NCBI GenBank assembly: GCA_009783705.1
Contig: WRCX01000007.1
Span: forward strand, 1 to 52,460
DNA length: 52,460 bases
Direction: 5' to 3'
Source: Candidatus Bathycorpusculum hydrogenotrophicum
Lineage (GTDB): Archaea > Thermoproteota > Bathyarchaeia > Bathyarchaeales > Bathycorpusculaceae
The first letter of the stretch is position 1, and each line of letters begins with the position of its first letter. Made by a program: the position numbers and the translations under genes. Positions 10,742 through 19,580 of this stretch are shown here, piece by piece. Below the pieces are notes generated by a model that did not search any database, had not been told where the DNA came from, and worked only from the letters and a program-made list of their open reading frames with translations.

Positions 10742-11073
10742 CAAGAAGAGGTTTCCTCAAGAACGGCAGTTACAACTAGGCGAACGGCTTTGTCCATGTG
10801 TTCTTCAGCTTGGGCTTTGAGCTTGGCGGCAGTTTTCTTGGTAGCCTCTAAGAGCTCAGCATTGTTCTGTTTTGCTTCCTTGTCAACTTGTACGTAGAGT
10901 TTCTGGGCTTCTTGTTGTCCATACACTTTACTGTTAGCAACTAGTTTGTCAGATTCTTGATGGGCAAAAGCGAGTATTTGTTTGGCTTGGTTTTGGGCGT
11001 CAGCTTGAATTTGTTCGGCTTGGGCTTCGAGTTTTTTTAACTCATCCCACACTCTTTGCATGCTACTATCCAC
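10741..11073 (-). CDS. atpH: A-type ATP synthase subunit H (peripheral stalk)
   Basis: Short coiled-coil peripheral stalk subunit that pairs with E. The 110 residues are nearly all Ala/Glu/Lys/Gln heptads (KLEAQAEQIQADAQNQAKQI). GTG at 11073 or ATG at 11061 may be the start; neither has a ribosome site. Upstream TTTAAAAA at 11111-11119 suggests a promoter and a short leader. Overlap with atpC by one base implies coupling. The assignment rests on context plus composition. Confidence 0.85.
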   Translation of the reverse strand: MDSSMQRVWDELKKLEAQAEQIQADAQNQAKQILAFAHQESDKLVANSKVYGQQEAQKLYVQVDKEAKQNNAELLEATKKTAAKLKAQAEEHMDKAVRLVVTAVLEETSS

Positions 11074-11711
11074 AGTTGTATAGAGACAAAGTCATTAAAG
11101 ATATTTATGGTTTTTAAAGTTTGTAACTGCCAAGCATTTAATCGACAGCAATTTTTATATATAAAGTTTTAAAGAAAAAATCAAGAGGAATTAAATGAGT
11201 TTTATGGTTTATCTGTATTTTTTGGGTTTTGTTTGCAGCACAGTTCTGAACCTTCTTTAAAAAATACCCAACGGTCTCACTACACACCCAATGGTCATAA
11301 CTGCTTGGAGATTTATCATAATTTTTTGGATATTTGACATATTTTGTGGCATATGGCACTTCGATGAAATAAAAGAGATTAAACGTATCCCCCTCACATA
11401 ACCAATACCGATTTTATTGCCCTTTTTGTCCAGGCCGGCGTTTGTTAGCTAGGTGGACTAAATGAAACGTCGGTGTCTTTTGGAGGCTGATTAGACCTAG
11501 GCAAAGAAAAGGGTGTATGCTCTTTGGCGGTAGATGGATTGGGCTAATTTGAGCTCGGTAGGTGCGTCCGTAAAATGTGCATTTAGTATCGTCGGAAGTG
11601 ATGATGGATTGATGAAACGTTCAGTTGATCATTTGGTTTACGTGGGATGACTTTAATAACTTGGCTGACTATATTTTTATGACGTTCCAAGTTATAATGG
11701 GGATTATAACT
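11074..11711. other. Intergenic region with promoters and one stable stem-loop
   Basis: This 640-bp stretch holds the atpH promoter at its left end and a TATA-like TATATTTTTAT at 11670-11680 for the exported protein at its right end. In between lies a strong stem-loop (11435-11474) and a stretch of mixed composition to about 11610 that could be transcribed RNA. A 73-codon AT-rich frame on the minus strand (11138-11359) is not convincing as a gene. Confidence 0.5.
11435..11474 (+). repeat. 9-bp stem-loop, candidate structured RNA
   Basis: CCGGCGTTT at 11435-11443 pairs with AAACGTCGG at 11466-11474 (one G-U), and TTAG/CTAA continues the helix inside, leaving a 9-nt loop CTAGGTGGA. No T-run follows, so it is not a classical terminator. 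It may belong to a non-coding RNA that extends to about 11610. Confidence 0.4.
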
Positions 11712-12335
11712 ATGATCACAAAAAATAAAAAAATTTTGGCGGTATTAACAATCGTTATGGTTGGGGCATTATTTGGCGGTATATTAGCTGTCTCTGTTGC
11801 ATCCGACTGGAGTTTAGGACAAGAAGCAACCCCTGCACCGGGTGCATCTTTCTATGAGTCGGCGTATGCCAAGGCAACAAGTGAGCAGAAAGAAGAGCTA
11901 GACAAAATCATTGCAGACAAAAGCATTGATTTGCCGGGCGAATGGATACGACCTGTTCTTATCGCCATCGGAGACCTACCAAAAGACCAGCCAAGATTAA
12001 CCGCTGAGCAGGCAGGGAAGATATATGACAGTATAGGTAAAGACGTGGGCGCTTTAGAAAGAGAATTCAACAAAATCGCAGGTGCACCAGACTTTGTTGG
12101 CGGTAGCGGAATTGAACGCTCTGTTTACTATCTAAACGACGATAGATCACAAGCAATCTTTCTAATGCTAGACGACGCAATTCTCTGTACAGTTAATGAC
12201 GACGGAATTTACAACATAAGATTACCGTTAGGCAACCAGAAACTTCCTGTCGACCCAGGCCCATCAATAGCACCAAAAGACACACCTCAAACGTTTCCTG
12301 TCCCGCAAAGCCCAACAAAAGCACCAGCACCATAA
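11712..12335 (+). CDS. Exported or membrane-anchored hypothetical protein
   Basis: I do not recognise the family. The 207-aa product has one N-terminal hydrophobic helix (KKILAVLTIVMVGALFGGIL), then a soluble acidic domain (about 40-175) and a Pro-rich C-terminal tail (PQTFPVPQSPTKAPAP) that looks like a cell-surface linker. I chose ATG 11712: GGGGAT lies 7 nt before it and a TATA-like element at 11670-11680 places the transcript start near 11700. ATGs at 11679 and 11697 are in frame and possible. The neighbourhood holds other surface proteins. Confidence 0.7.
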   Translation: MITKNKKILAVLTIVMVGALFGGILAVSVASDWSLGQEATPAPGASFYESAYAKATSEQKEELDKIIADKSIDLPGEWIRPVLIAIGDLPKDQPRLTAEQAGKIYDSIGKDVGALEREFNKIAGAPDFVGGSGIERSVYYLNDDRSQAIFLMLDDAILCTVNDDGIYNIRLPLGNQKLPVDPGPSIAPKDTPQTFPVPQSPTKAPAP

Positions 12336-12410
12336 ACACCAACATCAGACAAAGGCAGTTAGCCCTTTTGTATATGCGATGGTTATGAGATGCCCCAAGT
12401 GCTATCGATG

Positions 12411-12446
12411 CCCCCCATGTGGGGGGTTCAAATCCCAGTAGTCCCA
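12411..12446 (+). other. tRNA 3'-end fragment (T-loop and acceptor half)
   Basis: GGG-TTCAAAT-CCC is a T-loop with three stem pairs, followed by CAG and TAGTCCC-A, which reads as a T-stem 3' strand, acceptor 3' strand and discriminator. No matching 5' half (GGGACTA) is found upstream and the outer T-stem pairs are broken (GG against AG). The fragment is preceded by a perfect CCCCCC-ATGT-GGGGGG hairpin at 12411-12426. Downstream, AGTAGAGCAACAG at 12451-12463 resembles a D-arm. It looks like an integration scar or a decayed tRNA, not a working gene. Confidence 0.45.
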
Positions 12447-12469
12447 TGACAGTAGAGCAACAGATTTTC

Positions 12470-12494
12470 AGTTACCGATGATTTCGCGGTAACT
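12470..12494. terminator. Hairpin downstream of the hydrolase gene
   Basis: AGTTACC at 12470-12476 and GGTAACT at 12488-12494 form a perfect 7-bp stem with an 11-nt loop. It lies 16 bp beyond the stop of the minus-strand hydrolase (12510). On that strand the hairpin is followed by GAAAATC rather than a clear T-run, so termination is only a suggestion. Confidence 0.35.
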
Positions 12495-12509
12495 ACAGAT
12501 GAAAAAAGC

Positions 12510-13385
12510 TCAAATCAAAAGCCGCACTATTCGATCTAAATTGTCAAACATGACGCAGTGACCTTGTTTGGGAAAGATTTCTAGGTTCGTTCCCTCAAAT
12601 TTGCGGGCTATACCATATGCATTGTTCACGGGACATGTTTTGTCTTCTTGTCCATGCCAAACCCAGAGTTTACCGCTAATTTCTTTGAATGGGAGATTCC
12701 AGGGGTTTAGGAAAAGTTGGTGCTCGTCAAGTATCGCCTGAACACCGTCTTTTTGTCGAAATGCCTCAGCCATAGACTGATACATCAAATCCATCCATGC
12801 GGGGTCAGAAAAAAATACCTCATCACGAGTTGAACAGCCATTAAGCATCTGTCGGCCATGAGTAGAACGCAAAAAAGATGCTGATCCGTCTGTTTTTAGA
12901 ACCTGCCGACGCATATTTTGCATGGCTAATGCACCTATTAGGGGAAGTTTTAGCACATATTTAGCAAGAGGCATGTTGTGTGCGGTTGAGACATCAAAGG
13001 GCAAATTGGGTGCACCGACGACTACTCCACGGTTTATGCGTTGAGAAAAACAGGTCATGTATGCAAGTGCAAAAACGCCGCCGCCAGACCAGCCCAAAAC
13101 ACTGAAGTGAGAGAGACCTAAGTGGTCGGCTAAAAAGTTGAGGTCACAGTTGAAGTCTTGAATAGTTTTTCGAGGTTTATAGGTGGATAAACCATAGCCA
13201 GGTCGGTCGACAGATATGAGTTGAATATTTTGATTGATAAAAGGTTTTAGGAGAAGAGCTTCTAGGCGGCTACTGGCAGTACCGTGGAAATACAGAACTG
13301 GGACGCCTTTACCGGCTACAAGGTATCCCAGTTGGCGCCCATCAGGCAAGGTGATAATTTGGCTACTCAAATATCGATGCTCCAT
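12510..13385 (-). CDS. Alpha/beta-hydrolase fold protein
   Basis: A 291-aa soluble hydrolase or esterase of unknown substrate. It has the oxyanion-hole motif YFHGTASSR, the nucleophile elbow GWSGGG (Ser near 105), the acid in WHGQEDKTCPV and the catalytic His in PKQGHCVMF near the end, so the triad is complete. AGGT sits 3 nt before the ATG. It is alone on its strand between the tRNA-like fragment and the beta-helix gene. Confidence 0.9.
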   Translation of the reverse strand: MEHRYLSSQIITLPDGRQLGYLVAGKGVPVLYFHGTASSRLEALLLKPFINQNIQLISVDRPGYGLSTYKPRKTIQDFNCDLNFLADHLGLSHFSVLGWSGGGVFALAYMTCFSQRINRGVVVGAPNLPFDVSTAHNMPLAKYVLKLPLIGALAMQNMRRQVLKTDGSASFLRSTHGRQMLNGCSTRDEVFFSDPAWMDLMYQSMAEAFRQKDGVQAILDEHQLFLNPWNLPFKEISGKLWVWHGQEDKTCPVNNAYGIARKFEGTNLEIFPKQGHCVMFDNLDRIVRLLI

Positions 13386-13469
13386 TTAACCTGTTACGAC
13401 TTGGGAAACATATTACAGTACTCAGAGAGCTTTGAAGATAGCGCAAGTGCAACATTAAAGATCTGACAA

Positions 13470-14975
13470 TTAAGGGGATGTCCAGCTGGAGCCATAAAAT
13501 AGGGTGCCGTTAGTATAGCTTAGGTCATAGTTATTGTAACCCTGTGTGAAGGGTATGGTCCAAGTAACATTTTTTGCTATTTGCGTATTGTATTGTCCAT
13601 CATGGTCGGAAACTCGATTGTATGCTGTTGAGGCATGATTATAGGAGAAGATAAAACCATCAGCAACATAAAACCTGCCGTAATAGTCTAAGACATTTAG
13701 CCAAATTCCACCGCCATCGTTTGATGCAGTGTTAGATGAAATTTTGCCGCTAAGCAATTCTACAATACCGGCTTCTATGTACATACCGCCGCCATCTGTT
13801 GCTCTATTGCTAGAAATCACAACCCCAGACAAACTAATGTTGTTGTACTTACGGTCATAGGAGCATACACAGTATACACCACCACCGCCCTGGGTAGCTG
13901 TGTTCTCAGAGATCTCACCACCTGATAACCTAACCGTGCTTATGTAGTTGTATATGCCGCCGCCCTCAACTGCTGTGTTACCAGTGATTTTGCCGCCAGA
14001 AAAACTGAAGGTGCCACCCCAGTTGTTAACACCGCCACCACCAAAATTAACAATGTTACCCGAAATTGTACCACCCGACAAACTAAAACTACCATAGTTG
14101 AGCACACCCCCACCCCCACCCCAGCGAACGGTGTTAACTGAAATTGAACCACCCGACAAACTAAAACTACCCGAATTATGCACACCCCCACCCCCACCCC
14201 AATCAACTACATTACCAGAAATTGAACCACCCGACAAACTAAAACTACCACTAGCACCGATAAACACGCCGCCGCCGTTTAATTGAGCAGTGTTATTGGA
14301 AATTTTGCCGCCCGACATAGTAAAACTACCATAGAGGTATACACCACCGCCATGGTCAGCTGTGTTACCAGAGATTTCGCCAGCCGACATTAAAAGTGTG
14401 CCACCGGACCTAACAGTCACTCCGCTACCAAAAGTATCACCGGTATGTGTTACGATAATACCTGAGAGATCCAATACGCCGCCAGCTCCAACAGTAATGG
14501 TGCTCCCCTCAAATCGCCCGCTTAGCTTGAAGAACTCAACATCACTATTGCTCATCAGCACAATCTCAGTAGAAATACGAAGCGACTCTGTAAGTTCAAT
14601 GTCCCCATCAAGAATAATAACCAAAGGCGTCCCCGACCTCACAGTTTTAACAGCCTCACAAAACTCCACCTCAGACCCCACATGTACCTCATTCACATGT
14701 ACCTCACCCACAGGCACCTCACCCACAAACACCTCCAAGGCCGCATCCGCCATCAAATCCTCAACCATCTCTCCAGACCCAGAATCAGGCCTATCACCCA
14801 AAAACAGCACACAAACAATCACAGACCCCACCAATAGCACAACCAACAGAGAAAGCGATAACAAAATCCTGTGACGAACAGTAGGCGAACCAAACCGGGA
14901 CATATCAGCCACAGCCATAGCAAACGCCATCAAGTCTAATATTAAAAACATCCAGAATATAAAATTTATATCCAC
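13470..14975 (-). CDS. Repeat-rich beta-helix surface protein (Pmp/adhesin-like)
   Basis: A 501-aa protein with two N-terminal hydrophobic segments (about 5-22 and 38-60) and a long outside domain of about 20-26-residue repeats of the type GGxISxNxAxxGGGGVxN, as in polymorphic membrane protein beta-helices. Three units in the middle (FSLSGGSISGN) are close copies with a 78-bp DNA period. A short tandem VGEVPVGEVHVNEVHV repeat follows the second helix. There is no C-terminal anchor, so the N-terminal helices may hold it in the membrane. GTG at 14975 is the longest start; an internal ATG is possible. Likely a surface-interaction protein. Confidence 0.8.
   Translation of the reverse strand: MDINFIFWMFLILDLMAFAMAVADMSRFGSPTVRHRILLSLSLLVVLLVGSVIVCVLFLGDRPDSGSGEMVEDLMADAALEVFVGEVPVGEVHVNEVHVGSEVEFCEAVKTVRSGTPLVIILDGDIELTESLRISTEIVLMSNSDVEFFKLSGRFEGSTITVGAGGVLDLSGIIVTHTGDTFGSGVTVRSGGTLLMSAGEISGNTADHGGGVYLYGSFTMSGGKISNNTAQLNGGGVFIGASGSFSLSGGSISGNVVDWGGGGGVHNSGSFSLSGGSISVNTVRWGGGGGVLNYGSFSLSGGTISGNIVNFGGGGVNNWGGTFSFSGGKITGNTAVEGGGIYNYISTVRLSGGEISENTATQGGGGVYCVCSYDRKYNNISLSGVVISSNRATDGGGMYIEAGIVELLSGKISSNTASNDGGGIWLNVLDYYGRFYVADGFIFSYNHASTAYNRVSDHDGQYNTQIAKNVTWTIPFTQGYNNYDLSYTNGTLFYGSSWTSP
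14061..14296. repeat. 78-bp tandem repeats inside the beta-helix gene
   Basis: Three near-identical copies of a block containing ACCACCCGACAAACTAAAAC begin near 14070, 14148 and 14226, separated by CACCCCCACCCCCACCCC tracts. Each encodes a 26-residue unit. Such exact repeats allow length change by recombination. Confidence 0.75.
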
Positions 14976-15014
14976 CGCATCCCATCAGAACTCAACAACC
15001 CGTCAGGTCTCTAA

Positions 15015-16292
15015 ATGACAACAGAAAAAACTCAACCCGCAGTCAAAAAGACCAACAACAACTTTGTCTATCCCCAATATCACCAAAACTGCATATCAAA
15101 CATACCCCAACTGATTCTAAATCAGCTCGGAATTCAAACTACAGAACCTAATCCACTCAAAAATCGCATAGAAAGCAGTAGTAATAGACATAGCAAAATC
15201 GTGCTTTTGATAATCGATGGATTTGGATTTAATCAGTTCCAAAAACATCAACATCAAAATCCCTTCCTTACCGCCCTTGCATCCAAAGGAACCCTATCAA
15301 ATATCACAAGCGTATACCCTTCACAGACAACCAATGCACTTATGACGCTAAACACAGGCTTAACACCTCAGGAGCATGGAGTTTTTGAATACTTTATCTA
15401 CCTAAAAGAAACCGGTGTAATCAACGCACTACGCTTTGAACGCATTAGCACAAAACACAGAAAACTCGAAGAAGAAGGCTTTAGCCCAAATTTGATGTTT
15501 AGAGGAAAAAACATCCACCAAACACTAAAAAACCAAGGAATCCAGACATATACCCACCTGCCAGCAACAAATGCCTCAGGGGCATGCTCAAAACTAATTT
15601 TTGAGGACAGCACCGTGGTGCCTGCGCAGAAAACCTCAGATTTAATTGTTAATCTAAGAAAAAATCTCGAACAAACCCAGAGCGGCTACTTTTTTATGCA
15701 CTTAGACAGTCTTGACACCATAGCACATTATTATGGGCCCCAAAGCGACCAATTCACCGCAGAACTCTCAAATCTAACCTATCTGCTCCAAAGAGAACTG
15801 GTAGAAAAAGTGGAGGATAAAACCGCCAAAGAAACCCTGTTGCTGATAACCGCAGATCATGGGACCATAGATACCAACCCCAATAACACAAATTATCTTA
15901 GCCGAACCCAAACCCCATTAACTTATCGAAAGTGCACAAGAAACAATAAACGCATCCCGCCCACAGGAAGTCCAAGAGACATCTTTCTGCACATAAAAGA
16001 AGATAAACTTGAAAAAACCAAAGATACACTAACGCAACAACTTTGCTCGAAAGCACAGGTGCTTGAAACTAGCAAAGCAGTTAAAGCGGGCTTGTTTGGG
16101 ATTGGTGAGGCGCCTCAAGAATTTTTTGATCGGGCAGGAAACCTGTTGATTCTACCCTACGACAAAGAAACAATTTGGTTTAGCAACCCTGAGGGAAGAA
16201 AGATCACGTTTTGGGGACATCACGGCGGCTTAAACAGTGAAGAAATGCTTGTACCGTTTGCCGCGGTAAATTTGAACGACCTAAAGAAATAA
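15015..16292 (+). CDS. Alkaline-phosphatase superfamily phosphodiesterase
   Basis: A 425-aa type I phosphodiesterase/nucleotide pyrophosphatase-like enzyme. Metal-site and catalytic elements are visible: IDGFG (Asp) near residue 63, the nucleophile Thr in YPSQTTNAL near 100, HLDSLDTIAHYYG near 230, TADHGTIDT near 280 and the C-terminal GHHGGLNSEE. No signal peptide is apparent, so it may act in the cytoplasm. It is divergent from the beta-helix gene with only 39 bp between, and CAGGT lies about 8 nt before the ATG. Natural substrate unknown. Confidence 0.88.
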   Translation: MTTEKTQPAVKKTNNNFVYPQYHQNCISNIPQLILNQLGIQTTEPNPLKNRIESSSNRHSKIVLLIIDGFGFNQFQKHQHQNPFLTALASKGTLSNITSVYPSQTTNALMTLNTGLTPQEHGVFEYFIYLKETGVINALRFERISTKHRKLEEEGFSPNLMFRGKNIHQTLKNQGIQTYTHLPATNASGACSKLIFEDSTVVPAQKTSDLIVNLRKNLEQTQSGYFFMHLDSLDTIAHYYGPQSDQFTAELSNLTYLLQRELVEKVEDKTAKETLLLITADHGTIDTNPNNTNYLSRTQTPLTYRKCTRNNKRIPPTGSPRDIFLHIKEDKLEKTKDTLTQQLCSKAQVLETSKAVKAGLFGIGEAPQEFFDRAGNLLILPYDKETIWFSNPEGRKITFWGHHGGLNSEEMLVPFAAVNLNDLKK

Positions 16293-16387
16293 ATGACCAT
16301 AACAGTTATCCTGTTAGAGTTTATTTTCCATTCACATCATCTACTACGATTTTTTGCGTCTTTTCATGTGTTATAGCGGTTTGCAAC

Positions 16388-18163
16388 TTAGGGGTTTGGT
16401 GTTTCTTGCTTGTTTTGTTTCTTTTTGAAATAAAACAGAGAAACTATAGTACCAACTCCAACTCCAACTATTAACACCAATACAGCTACCGTAGAGTATT
16501 TGAAGAAGATCTCAGATGGGTCAGACAGAGGAACTGAAACATCAGGCAGATCTATCATCGTCATAAGCGGATAATAATCGGTGATGTTCTCAAAAACAAC
16601 ATAGGGCGTATCACCTATACCATCACCGTCAGCGTCTATTCCTGTGTAGGTGCTCCAGTAATTGCGATCCCACGTAGTATTAACAGAAAGATAATATGCA
16701 GTAAAGGGCCATACATAATGATCCTCCCCGGCATGCTGCACATTATCTATAAAATTATTTTGGGTTATGGTGTTGTCGTTGGCATTATACAAATAGATGC
16801 CCCACCTGCACTCCTTTAGGGTATTATTCATTACGCTTGTTAGAGCGCAGTGGTTTAAGCTAATGCCAGTATCACAGTTGATCAAGACATTTTGGGCTAC
16901 AACCGCTTCAGCTGCAGTCGCTACAGTTATGGCAATTTTTTTACTCTGAAAAATAGAATTACCCAAAATAGAGGTGCCAAACCCCGCACTATAGATACTG
17001 CCGATGGTTAGATTATTGTTACAAATTAAGACATTCTGGTTTGATGAAGCACACCAGATATCGGTTTGAGTTAAAAAGTTATTTTTTACCACTATGTTAT
17101 CTGAATTGCTTATACGTATAACATAATCAGGTAAAGTAGACACCTTGTTTAGAGAACTCCAATTTATCTCTAAATTTTCTACCACTATGTTTTTGCAGTT
17201 ATCTAATACTACATAACCTGCATTAGAAGGCACCGTTTTATCCTGCTCATTAACCCAGTAGTAAACCGATTTACCCTCCACTAGATTTGTGGAATCAATA
17301 TAGTTGGATTTAATTTTGACCGGTTGCCCCGAGGCATCCTTATTGTATTCATACAGGCAAAAAGGTTCATAGTTGTTGTTTAAGATATTAGATCTTAGTT
17401 TGATTGGAGCATTATGAAAAAAAATACCCCATCTGCCGTTGTCAGCAATAATATTATCTAAAATTGCATTGTTGCTGCCTTCAACATGTATGCCATTACC
17501 CGAATTGCCTACAATATGACAATTTTGAATGATGTTGTTCGAACCACTGACAAGTATCCCTGAGATATCAGTAGCAGTACATCGAGTTATGGTGATGTTA
17601 GTAACTATGCTATTTGAACCTGCCAAATTTATGGCGTTCCAATAATCGGCTATTTGTATATTTTTTACCGTAACACCATCAACGCCTTGGTGTATGCCAA
17701 GTCCATGGCGGAAGTTACGCCATAATTCTTGGGTATCGGCTTTTCTAAGGGTGTATCCTGCGCCGTCAAGGGTGATGCCGCTCTTTTGTATATCGATGTG
17801 TCCGTTTATGTCTCCTGAGAATGTGTAAACATTGCCTGATCGTTTAAGCGGTGTTACAGGATCGGAATCAAAGATGGAGCCATCTGTTTGAATTTCGATT
17901 AGCCGTTGAGATGTTTGTGTTTGAGCAAAAGGTAATGTGTTAAGTGTCTCAGTGGATGTTTGTGTCTGAATGTCAGATATGGGGTTTGGTAACAATACAA
18001 GATAGATAACCCCGGATAATACAACTAGGAAAATAATCAGGCTAACTGCGAGTTTGTAACTCATTAATTTACAGCTTACAGTCATGACACTGCTCTTGCT
18101 AGAGACTGATTTAGGCGAAAATAAAGATTTAGGCACCGTTGACGTGCGATTTGTTTTTTTCAA
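16388..18163 (-). CDS. NosD-like right-handed beta-helix surface protein
   Basis: A 591-aa membrane-anchored protein with an N-terminal hydrophobic helix (LAVSLIIFLVVLSGVIYLVL, about 34-53), a long right-handed beta-helix of NosD/CASH-type repeats rich in NNxIxxN (about 110-500), a DADGDGIGDTPY loop common to archaeal members, and a C-terminal transmembrane anchor followed by KKKQNKQ. Such proteins usually bind or process carbohydrate. The start is a TTG at 18163 without a convincing ribosome site. It pairs in theme with the beta-helix protein at 13470-14975. Confidence 0.85.
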   Translation of the reverse strand: MKKTNRTSTVPKSLFSPKSVSSKSSVMTVSCKLMSYKLAVSLIIFLVVLSGVIYLVLLPNPISDIQTQTSTETLNTLPFAQTQTSQRLIEIQTDGSIFDSDPVTPLKRSGNVYTFSGDINGHIDIQKSGITLDGAGYTLRKADTQELWRNFRHGLGIHQGVDGVTVKNIQIADYWNAINLAGSNSIVTNITITRCTATDISGILVSGSNNIIQNCHIVGNSGNGIHVEGSNNAILDNIIADNGRWGIFFHNAPIKLRSNILNNNYEPFCLYEYNKDASGQPVKIKSNYIDSTNLVEGKSVYYWVNEQDKTVPSNAGYVVLDNCKNIVVENLEINWSSLNKVSTLPDYVIRISNSDNIVVKNNFLTQTDIWCASSNQNVLICNNNLTIGSIYSAGFGTSILGNSIFQSKKIAITVATAAEAVVAQNVLINCDTGISLNHCALTSVMNNTLKECRWGIYLYNANDNTITQNNFIDNVQHAGEDHYVWPFTAYYLSVNTTWDRNYWSTYTGIDADGDGIGDTPYVVFENITDYYPLMTMIDLPDVSVPLSDPSEIFFKYSTVAVLVLIVGVGVGTIVSLFYFKKKQNKQETPNP

Positions 18164-18476
18164 CCAAGAGTTTGTCCGATTTGCAGAATACTGTCAGAAG
18201 TTTTGTAGCGAGCATACATTTGTTTGAAGCTTCGGACGTTATTTTGAGGTGCAACCATTTAACAGTCACTTTGCATGCAGTGTACTTTTTTATACACCAT
18301 TTAGCTTCCCTGCTTTTTGACTTGACCAGATTCACTTATTTGAAGGTAACGAGAAACAATTTTGGGAAAAACACTATTTATTCGGCATTGAAAGAGATAC
18401 AGTAGGGAAAAGGTATTTTGACATGAAAAATGGTGATATAGCGAAGGCCAGCTATCAAATGAGAAAATAATAACGC
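18164..18476. other. Intergenic region, no feature seen
   Basis: About 310 bp between the NosD-like gene and modC. Open frames on both strands overlap each other and have no ribosome sites. I see no clear repeat, tRNA or promoter here. Confidence 0.5.
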
Positions 18477-19580
18477 TCAGGTATCTGTGTCTTCAAATAC
18501 GTTTAGGCTTTGGGGATCAAAGCATACCTGTACTTTGTCGCCGATACTTAGACCTAACTCTTTTATGGTGTTTATTTGGAGTCTGGCGTGGATGGGAAAT
18601 CCGATGTTTATGGTTGTTTGTGCGGTTGATCGCATCTGAACCATCTCGGTTATGGTACCTTCGATAGAATTACTTGGTTTGTCACTTAACTGGGGAGCAC
18701 CTAATTTTGATATGGTAATATTATCGGGTTTTATTGTTGTAACAATGGTTTTTTCGGTCAATTTGGTTGATGCCTCCGCATAGAGGTGAATACCGTTGAT
18801 TTCAATCTCTAGTAAATTGTCATGTATGCCCAGTGCTCTGCCCGTATAAGTGTTAAGACCTAGAAATCTAGCGACATAGCTTGAGACGGGGTTATCAAAG
18901 ATTTCTGGTGGGTGACCGGTTTGTTCTATGTGTTTTTTTCCCATGACTGCGATTCTATCGGCCATAATGTAGGCTTCGGAGAGATTGTGGGTGACATAGA
19001 TAACGGTGATTTCGAGTTTGCGCAGGTAGTTTTTGAGTTCGGTTCTAAAGGATTCTCTGAGTTGAGGGTCTACTGCGGATACGGGTTCATCCAGGAGCAG
19101 GGTGTGGGGTTGAGTTGCTAGTGAACGGGCGATGGCGATACGTTGTTTTTGTCCACCGCTTAGTTGGTGGGGGTAGTATTTGGCATATTCGCTCAGGTCT
19201 ATGAATTCAAGGAGACTGTTGGTTCGGGTTTTAATTTCATTGTTAGATAGGTGAAGGGCTTTTAGGCCATATGCTATGTTGTCTTCAACTCTCATGTGGG
19301 GGAAGAGGGAGGTGGTTTGGAATACGTAGCCTATTTTGCGCTCGGAGGGTTTTAGGTTGATTTTTTTTGTGGGGGTTTGTCCGCTTACCAGTTGGTTGTT
19401 TATGCAGATGTTGCCGCTGTCTTGGGGTGTTAAGCCGGAGATTAGGTTGAGCAGAGTGGTTTTTCCGCATCCGTTGGGGCCTAGGAGGCAGAGGATTTCT
19501 TTGTTGTTTACTTGGAGAGATAAATCTTTGAGAACTAGTTTTTTGTTGAAGGATTTTGTGAGTTGGTCGAGTTGTATCAT
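18477..19580 (-). CDS. modC: Molybdate/tungstate ABC transporter ATP-binding protein
   Basis: Energises oxyanion import. The 367-aa protein has Walker A GPNGCGKT (about 35-42), Q-loop VFQTTSLFPH, signature LSGGQKQR, Walker B LLLDEP and the switch His (VTHNLSEA), followed by a C-terminal TOBE-type domain (about 285-360) that often senses the oxyanion. GGAG is 7 nt before the ATG, which overlaps the permease stop by 4 bp (ATGA). It could be of the Wtp (tungstate) type; sequence alone does not separate them. Confidence 0.92.
   Translation of the reverse strand: MIQLDQLTKSFNKKLVLKDLSLQVNNKEILCLLGPNGCGKTTLLNLISGLTPQDSGNICINNQLVSGQTPTKKINLKPSERKIGYVFQTTSLFPHMRVEDNIAYGLKALHLSNNEIKTRTNSLLEFIDLSEYAKYYPHQLSGGQKQRIAIARSLATQPHTLLLDEPVSAVDPQLRESFRTELKNYLRKLEITVIYVTHNLSEAYIMADRIAVMGKKHIEQTGHPPEIFDNPVSSYVARFLGLNTYTGRALGIHDNLLEIEINGIHLYAEASTKLTEKTIVTTIKPDNITISKLGAPQLSDKPSNSIEGTITEMVQMRSTAQTTINIGFPIHARLQINTIKELGLSIGDKVQVCFDPQSLNVFEDTDT

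Noticed and set aside
11138-11359. 73-codon open frame on the minus strand
   Set aside because: AT-rich, no ribosome site, no motif; probably chance in an intergenic region.
12193-12447. 84-codon minus-strand frame beginning GLLGFEPPTWG
   Set aside because: This peptide is the typical antisense reading of a tRNA T-arm; it is a shadow of the tRNA fragment and of the gene on the other strand.
12422-12494. Permuted (3' half first) tRNA gene
   Set aside because: The D-arm-like segment after the fragment is not preceded by a strand that pairs with TAGTCCC, so no cloverleaf can form.
13940-14286. CRISPR-like regular repeats
   Set aside because: The 78-bp period is an in-frame protein repeat within a beta-helix gene; the units are contiguous and without unique spacers.
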